From Methanoregulaceae archaeon (lineage in GTDB: Archaea > Halobacteriota > Methanomicrobia > Methanomicrobiales > Methanospirillaceae), in assembly GCA_019695435.1 (NCBI GenBank), contig JACTVF010000010.1, forward strand, positions 1 to 17,379: DNA of 17,379 nucleotides, in the 5' to 3' direction. The first letter of the stretch is position 1, and each line of letters begins with the position of its first letter. Positions 13,046-17,379 of this stretch are shown piece after piece. The translations under genes and the position numbers were made by a program. The notes under the pieces were generated by a model. The model made no database searches. It worked only from the letters and a program-made list of their open reading frames with translations, and was not told the origin of the DNA.

Positions 13046-13887
13046 CACGTAAGGAAGCCAGCAGCACGGGGGGAGCGAAAAAACAGGTCACGGTGACGAT
13101 CAACGGGAAAAAATACCCCGCGGATGAGGGGGAGATCCTCCTTGGGGTTGCAGTGCGGGAGAAGATCGCGATCCCGCACCTCTGCTACGAACCGTCCCTT
13201 GACCCGTACGGTGCGTGCCGGCTCTGCATGGTCGAGGTGATAAAAGACGGGAAGCGGGAGATGACAACGTCCTGCACCCTGCGGGCAGCAGAAGGGCTGG
13301 AGGTTGTGACCGATACGCCGGCAATCGTCAAATACCGGAATGTCCTGTTCGAGCTCTATCTTGCCGAGGCGCCCAAATCCGAGGTCATCAAGGAGATGGC
13401 GGCCCGGTACGGGGTGACAAAGACCCGGTTCCTGAAGAAACTCGACACCACGGATTCGCTTGGGAACAAGTGTGTCCTCTGCGGGCTCTGTGTCCGGGCA
13501 TGCAATGAGATCATGGGAGCCGGTGCGATAGGCTTTGTCAACCGGGGCCCGTACACGGTGGTCAATACGCCGTATTTCGAACCCACCAAGGACTGCTTCG
13601 GGTGCGGGGCCTGTGCAAAGGTCTGCCCGACAAAAGCGGTGGAGTTCGAAGACAGGGGATCTGAACGGGTCATGACTTCGTGGAGTGGTACAAAAGTGCC
13701 GCTTGCCCGGTGCGACTGCTGCGGCGGTTACTATGCGCCTAAAGCCCTTGCCATATCCACCCTGGCACATATCACCCCCTCCCTGAGAGAAGAGATCGCC
13801 GCACTCTGCCCGGTGTGCCGGGGCAGGCGGATAGCCAGGGACGAGATCCTTGCAGGGAGAGGAGGCGGTGCGGGTTCCCATGGCTGA
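13042..13887 (+). CDS. Short NuoG/HydA-N-like Fe-S subunit with C-terminal Cys-rich ribbon
   Basis: This 281-residue protein has an N-terminal plant-type [2Fe-2S] domain (C48, C59, C62, C78) and two [4Fe-4S] ferredoxin motifs (C144/C147/C150/C154 and C185/C188/C191/C195). It resembles the N-terminal part of NuoG, HoxU or HydA, without a molybdopterin or H-cluster domain. The usual His-Cys3 cluster between the two parts is not seen (about residues 98-120 have no cysteine). The C-terminus adds 'CDCCGGYY' (224-231) and 'CPVCRGRR' (256-263), probably a zinc ribbon. It begins inside the NuoF-like stop (ATGA). It likely wires the NuoEF-like pair to CooS/CooF or to a soluble ferredoxin. Confidence 0.9.
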   Translation: MTRKEASSTGGAKKQVTVTINGKKYPADEGEILLGVAVREKIAIPHLCYEPSLDPYGACRLCMVEVIKDGKREMTTSCTLRAAEGLEVVTDTPAIVKYRNVLFELYLAEAPKSEVIKEMAARYGVTKTRFLKKLDTTDSLGNKCVLCGLCVRACNEIMGAGAIGFVNRGPYTVVNTPYFEPTKDCFGCGACAKVCPTKAVEFEDRGSERVMTSWSGTKVPLARCDCCGGYYAPKALAISTLAHITPSLREEIAALCPVCRGRRIARDEILAGRGGGAGSHG

Positions 13888-14785
13888 CCCGCGGATCGAC
13901 CGGGAGAGGATGGCTGCATCTGCCCGGAAACTTCGGGAGAACACCCGGCCGGGAGAGGACCGGGGATGTCGAATCGTCATTACCGGAAAAGGAGGGGTAG
14001 GCAAGACAACGATCACCGCCCTTCTCGCCCATATGTTTGCACGGAACGGGTTTACAACGCTTGCCGTGGATGAAGACCCACAGATGAACCTCCCGTATGC
14101 TCTCGGTATCCCCCGAAATGAGAGTGACAGGATTATTCCCTTAACAAAAAACCTGGATTATATCGAGGAGAAGACCGGTGCCCGGCCCGGCGCCGGGTGG
14201 GGCCTGATGCTGACGCTGAACCCGGACGTCTCGGATGTCGTGGAACGGTTCGGGGCAAAGACTCCCGGCGGGGTGAACCTCCTTGTCATGGGCACGGTCG
14301 AACAGGCCGCTACCGGGTGTCTCTGCCCGGAGAATACACTGCTTGAGGCCGTAATCAGGTACATCAATCTCCGCGAGGACGAGGTGATCCTGATGGATAC
14401 CCCGGCTGGCGTAGAACATTTTGGCAGGACCATTGCCCGTGGGTTTGACCAGGCACTGGTCATAACCGATCCTACATTCAGCGCAGTCCAGGTGGCAGGG
14501 CATGCTGCATCGCTTGCAAAGGAACTGGGCATCCGATGGGTCTGGCTGGTGATCAACCGGGTGCGCTCGGAAAACGATATCCGGAAGGTACGGGAACTCC
14601 TGGGTACTGCCATGGACCTGTTTTCCGGAGAGTTTTTCCTCCCGTATGATGAGAACGTGATCGCATGCGAACCCGATGTCAGGCCGGTACTGAGCGGTGC
14701 ATCTCCCTTTATAGAAAATCTTATGACCCTCCAGGCAAGTCTGGAAGATCCCGGCATTGCCCCCGGGGACAACTCATCCGTGTGA
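13880..14785 (+). CDS. cooC: CooC, nickel-insertion ATPase for CO dehydrogenase
   Basis: This 301-residue protein is a MinD/SIMIBI-type P-loop ATPase with a deviant Walker A 'GKGGVGKTT' (36-44), a switch region 'DEDPQMNLPYALG' and 'MDTPAGVEHFGR' (172-183). The 'CLC' pair (C147, C149) in 'TGCLCPEN' is the CooC metal-binding motif that lets two subunits bind a nickel ion at the dimer interface. It matures the C-cluster of CooS at the expense of ATP. ATG 13880 overlaps the previous stop by eight bases; a GTG at 13868 close to GGAGAGGAGG is an alternative start. As the last gene of the operon it confirms that the cluster makes an active CO dehydrogenase. Confidence 0.93.
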   Translation: MADPRIDRERMAASARKLRENTRPGEDRGCRIVITGKGGVGKTTITALLAHMFARNGFTTLAVDEDPQMNLPYALGIPRNESDRIIPLTKNLDYIEEKTGARPGAGWGLMLTLNPDVSDVVERFGAKTPGGVNLLVMGTVEQAATGCLCPENTLLEAVIRYINLREDEVILMDTPAGVEHFGRTIARGFDQALVITDPTFSAVQVAGHAASLAKELGIRWVWLVINRVRSENDIRKVRELLGTAMDLFSGEFFLPYDENVIACEPDVRPVLSGASPFIENLMTLQASLEDPGIAPGDNSSV

Positions 14786-14802
14786 GAACGCCAACACTTC
14801 CC

Positions 14803-14836
14803 TTTTTTTAAAGTGCACACCCTGCGGTAAACATGC
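14803..14836 (+). terminator. T-tract terminator after cooC
   Basis: A T7 run (14803-14809) lies 17 bases past the cooC stop and a second T6 run lies at about 14828-14833. They form a typical archaeal poly-T terminator that closes the CO dehydrogenase operon. The remaining bases to 14974 show no gene. Confidence 0.6.
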
Positions 14837-14974
14837 CTTTTTTGTAGTACCCGGGATCACCCTCCTCTGGAAACCAGCCGGTATTGTTTCCTGTCTTATA
14901 CTACGCCAGCCCACCCGGGATCGCTGGCAAGTGCAAAATGCCCCCCTTCACCGCCTCCCGGCTGCCCCTCACGA

Positions 14975-15892
14975 TTACCAAGCCTCTTGGATTTTCGGCA
15001 TCCTGTTTTCATTGTGCACTCTTAATTGCGTGCACAATCCATTCGCCGCCTCCGGACACACTTCCGCAAACTTACAACTCAGACATTCCCGCTGCGAAGG
15101 CCGGGCCGGGAAATCCCCGTACTCGTACGATGCGTTCATCGCCGCAAATTCCCGCCGGATCATTTCCTCCACCTCGCGTAACTGCTCCGGGTAAAATGAG
15201 TACGGCTTTGTCGCGCCGGTTTTGAGGAACACGAGTTCGGTCTTGATCTCATCGGCACTTTTCCGGTAAAACTCCTGTGCCCAGAGCACGTAGGCTGCCA
15301 TCTGGAGTTCCGTCTCGTACTCGTCATCGTCCCTGCCGGTTTTCCAGTCGGTAATGACGAGCGTGCCGTCCGGCATCTTCCCGGCAAAATCCACCTTGAC
15401 CGTTACCCCGACATCCACGATGCTGAAATGATCGAACTGCTCGTGCCGCAGGCATTCCCGGCCCGTATAGTCAGGCCACTTCGCAAAGAAGGTGTGCAGG
15501 CACGTCTTCCCGTTCTCCTCAATGGCTGCAAAAAATGAGCCTTGGATCTTCTCGCCGTTGTGGTACTCGGTGAAGGTCTCCCCGCCAATATCCTTGTAGA
15601 GCGAGACTTTCTTTGCGAACGCTGCCAGTGCCCCGGCAAGGTCCATCGGCTTGTTCTCGCAGTGGAGCTGGATCTGCTGGTCGATGATGTCGTGGATGAG
15701 CTGGCCCTGGACAACAAACTTAGAGGTGAAGTTTTTGAGCCACCGGATCTTTTCCGGGGGAACGACCGCCCCGGTCTTCACGTACGGTGCGATGTACTCG
15801 TAATAATACTGCCGCTGGCACCGGTTCCAGACCCGGTGTTTGGTGAAGGACCACGTGTTGATCGTGAAGAAAAAAGGATCGAGATCCGTCAT
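14975..15892 (-). CDS. PD-(D/E)XK nuclease, Cas4/RecB-like with Fe-S cysteines
   Basis: This 305-residue protein has the RecB-family nuclease core: H67 in 'LIHDIID', D168 in 'VKVDFAGK', the D-x-K motif at 182-184 in 'TDWKTG', and motif 'QMAAY' (197-201). Cysteines C25, C270, C273 and C279 are placed as in Cas4 and AddB, where they hold a [4Fe-4S] cluster that staples the domain. It should be a metal-dependent DNA exonuclease or DNA-end-processing enzyme. ATG 15892 is preceded by 'AGGATCC' on the - strand. There are no cas genes or CRISPR repeats in the window, so it is better called a stand-alone Cas4/RecB-like nuclease of DNA repair or mobile-element origin. Confidence 0.9.
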   Translation of the reverse strand: MTDLDPFFFTINTWSFTKHRVWNRCQRQYYYEYIAPYVKTGAVVPPEKIRWLKNFTSKFVVQGQLIHDIIDQQIQLHCENKPMDLAGALAAFAKKVSLYKDIGGETFTEYHNGEKIQGSFFAAIEENGKTCLHTFFAKWPDYTGRECLRHEQFDHFSIVDVGVTVKVDFAGKMPDGTLVITDWKTGRDDDEYETELQMAAYVLWAQEFYRKSADEIKTELVFLKTGATKPYSFYPEQLREVEEMIRREFAAMNASYEYGDFPARPSQRECLSCKFAEVCPEAANGLCTQLRVHNENRMPKIQEAW

Positions 15893-15944
15893 AAGGATCC
15901 TGTTGGGGAGGGGAGAGAAATAATGTTACATGTTTCAACAAAAA

Positions 15945-16221
15945 TTAATAGACCTCTTCGTGCGATCCGATATCGATCAGGATTACTTTTGTCCGGCCCT
16001 CATCAGCAAAATCGAAAACGAGCCGGTGTTCGTAGGTAATCCTGAAGGACCAGAGACCTTTCAAGACGCCACTGGAGGGAATGGGTCTTTAAGGACGGAT
16101 GAAAAGGATCTTCTTCGAACTGCACGATTCTTTTGGCGAATTGAGCCTTTAATTCCGGATGCTGGCGGGACCACTTCCTGTAGATTTTAGTAAACCGCTC
16201 ATCCCAGATGAGTTCAACCAT
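15945..16221 (-). pseudogene. RelE/mRNA-interferase-type toxin with a one-base frameshift
   Basis: From ATG 16221 (- strand) the protein starts 'MVELIWDERFTKIYRKWSRQ' and reaches 'FHPSLKTHSL', typical of a RelE/YafQ-like toxin of the ParE superfamily. The frame then runs into nonsense ('QWRLERSLVLQ') and stops at 16003. Shifting by one base at the GGAGGG run (16074-16079, + strand) restores 'SGVLKGLWSFRITYEHRLVF', then 'FADEGR..VILIDIGSHEEVY' and a TAA at 15945. The restored length is about 91 residues, normal for the family. A single extra base therefore inactivates the gene, or a sequencing error mimics this. It overlaps its presumed antitoxin by eight bases. Confidence 0.85.
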
Positions 16222-16543
16222 TCAGATCCGCCAGAAGATCTTTTGCCGTCCCGCTCCGGCTCTGGTTTTTTTTGCATGCTGTTTTTGCCTGTTTTGCCCG
16301 GAGTACAATTGCCGAACGCCTTTTCTCGATAAGCCTGCTGCGGATAATTTCCTGAACGTACTGCTGGTCTTCGATATCGAGCTTGTCAACGTACTCAAGT
16401 ACCGTATTGAGCGATGAGGTTCCGGAAAAAGTGTGTAAAACTGCACCTGTTTTGGCACAAAATTCCGGAAAACGGGTGTCCGGAGGGGTAATCCGGGGCA
16501 GTTGCGGGCCCGGATTAGAGGGCGGGAATGCAGGTGTTTTCAC
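16214..16543 (-). CDS. Antitoxin of the RelE-type toxin; N-terminus uncertain
   Basis: The convincing part begins near 16417: 'SSLNTVLEYVDKLDIEDQQ', then 'VQEIIRSRLIEKRRSAIVLRA', then 'GTAKDLLADLNG'. This is a helical antitoxin typical of pairs with RelE/ParE-like toxins in archaea. The stop at 16214 overlaps the toxin start. No ATG, GTG or TTG lies in frame near 16417. The nearest start is a GTG at 16543 that overlaps the stop of the upstream radical SAM gene and would add a proline-rich leader that looks like translated non-coding DNA. The native start codon may have been lost, which would fit decay of the whole pair. Confidence 0.6.
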   Translation of the reverse strand: MKTPAFPPSNPGPQLPRITPPDTRFPEFCAKTGAVLHTFSGTSSLNTVLEYVDKLDIEDQQYVQEIIRSRLIEKRRSAIVLRAKQAKTACKKNQSRSGTAKDLLADLNG

Positions 16544-17379
16544 TCATCGCATTTCCGCCCCTTATCGACGAGTCCCTCGACCCATGCCCGGTTCGTCCAG
16601 AGTGCGCACCCGCCGTTTGTCTCGGTGAGAAGATGGTGATGCGACCGGATCTTAGAGAGCAGCGGGGAGCTGAGGGCTTCGCGGAGGGAGACCCGGGCCA
16701 GGTTTGTATCCGAGAACGGCGCCGCCGGACAGGCTTCGAGATCGCCCGAAGCGCTGACGTGAATGAAACCCCGGCCGGCCGCAAGGCAGCCCCCGTAGGC
16801 ATCCTCGTTGCCAGGAAAACCGATAAAGAGTGCAGGATATTTTTTGCTGAGCCGATCAATGCTCCCGTACAGCGCCGTGCGCCGGCCGTCATCAAGCACC
16901 AGTGCCTCTGTGCCCGGCTCGATCGGCACGTACTCGACAAACACAAAGACCCGGGCTCCGGCGGCGAGCATCTCCCGGATAAACCGGTCCGTGGTCACGA
17001 TATCGGCATTGGTGCAGGTGACCGTCACCGAACAGCCAAAGAAGATGCCGTTTTGTCTGAGCCGTGCACAGACACAAAGCAGCCGGTCGTAAACCCCGGG
17101 ACCCCGGCGTGCATCGGTCTCGCTTTGGAACCCTTCGAAGCTGATCATGGGGATGATGTTTTTTGTTTTGGCAAATTCCGCTGCAGCTGCGTCATCGATC
17201 AAAAGGCCGTTTGAAAAAACCGGGAAGAGGATCCGGAGGTAGGATAGTGCCAGGCCGGCGATCTCCGCTCTCCGGAGCAGGGGCTCTCCCCCGGCAAGGA
17301 CAATGATCGAGACACCGAGTTCTGATGCCTCGCGGACAAGCGAGGAGAGCCGGCCGGGATCCAGTTTTTGGGCCGGACC
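16540..17379 (-). CDS. Radical SAM protein, 3' part (start lies beyond the window)
   Basis: The - strand frame is open from the window edge for 279 residues. 'VLAGGEPLLR' near residues 31-40 of the visible part is the GGEP motif that binds the amino group of S-adenosylmethionine. The CxxxCxxC cluster motif must lie just outside the window. A strand-rich core follows ('MISFEGF', 'CSVTVT', 'VFVFVEYVPI'), then a C-terminal region 'GFIHVSASGDLEACP' with cysteines near the end ('NGGC'), as in SPASM/twitch-type auxiliary cluster domains. The substrate is unknown. It belongs to the family of peptide- or protein-modifying radical SAM enzymes only by general likeness. The neighbouring antitoxin gene is on the same strand. 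Confidence 0.85.
   Translation of the reverse strand, partial: GPAQKLDPGRLSSLVREASELGVSIIVLAGGEPLLRRAEIAGLALSYLRILFPVFSNGLLIDDAAAAEFAKTKNIIPMISFEGFQSETDARRGPGVYDRLLCVCARLRQNGIFFGCSVTVTCTNADIVTTDRFIREMLAAGARVFVFVEYVPIEPGTEALVLDDGRRTALYGSIDRLSKKYPALFIGFPGNEDAYGGCLAAGRGFIHVSASGDLEACPAAPFSDTNLARVSLREALSSPLLSKIRSHHHLLTETNGGCALWTNRAWVEGLVDKGRKCDE

Noticed and set aside
12700..14016. Long 438-codon open frame on the - strand opposite the NuoF-, NuoG- and CooC-like genes
   Set aside because: It crosses three well-supported genes on the other strand and has no recognisable domain or ribosome site.
14975..15892. A CRISPR-Cas locus, suggested by the Cas4-like nuclease
   Set aside because: No regularly spaced direct repeats and no other cas gene are visible anywhere in the window.
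16418..16543. The proline-rich N-terminal extension of the antitoxin frame as real protein
   Set aside because: It reads through CCGG-rich DNA resembling the intergenic repeats and has no counterpart in this type of antitoxin.

Overview
The window looks archaeal, most likely from a hydrogenotrophic methanogen of the Methanomicrobiales (Methanoregula-like). This is inferred from archaeal TATA-type promoters, T-tract terminators, archaeal toxin-antitoxin families (DUF104/PIN, MNT/HEPN, RelBE), a Ni-type CO dehydrogenase and CCGG-rich coding style. No marker gene fixes the species.

Region 1 (1-4279) is strikingly A+T-rich and reads as a transferred island on the + strand. It holds the 3' end of a possible ATPase/winged-helix gene, a 375-residue protein of unknown family with Rossmann-like segments, and a PfkB/ribokinase-fold kinase with extra cysteine pairs; these three overlap or abut. 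A small IS5-like transposon remnant follows. Then come a dCTP-deaminase-fold protein that carries two C-terminal membrane helices and lacks the catalytic glutamate, and a complete trimeric-type dUTPase. This is the best candidate for an undescribed system: a nucleotide-sensing or nucleotide-conflict (defence-type) locus.

Region 2 (4280-8316) has normal, high G+C. It holds intergenic dispersed repeats, a metallo-beta-lactamase-fold hydrolase and a cluster of toxin-antitoxin genes, several of them rearranged. These are an HTH-MNT regulator behind three phased 22-bp operators, a HEPN gene whose 3' half has been replaced by the 3' half of a relE gene (157-bp direct repeat), an intact DUF104/PIN pair and a decayed relBE pair that carries the second copy of the repeat. 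About 700 bases of non-coding sequence lead to the promoter of the next operon.

Region 3 (8317-14785) is a tight six-gene operon: cooF-like polyferredoxin, cooS (CO dehydrogenase), nuoE-like, nuoF-like, a short NuoG/HydA-N-like Fe-S subunit and cooC (nickel insertion). No hydrogenase or acetyl-CoA synthase subunit is present. The set suggests a complex coupling CO/CO2 to NAD(P) through flavin and Fe-S carriers, possibly by electron bifurcation, which would be unusual in a methanogen.

Region 4 (14786-17379, genes on the - strand) has a Cas4/RecB-like PD-(D/E)XK nuclease with Fe-S cysteines and no CRISPR nearby, a broken relBE-type pair (toxin with a one-base frameshift), and the 3' part of a radical SAM gene running off the window.
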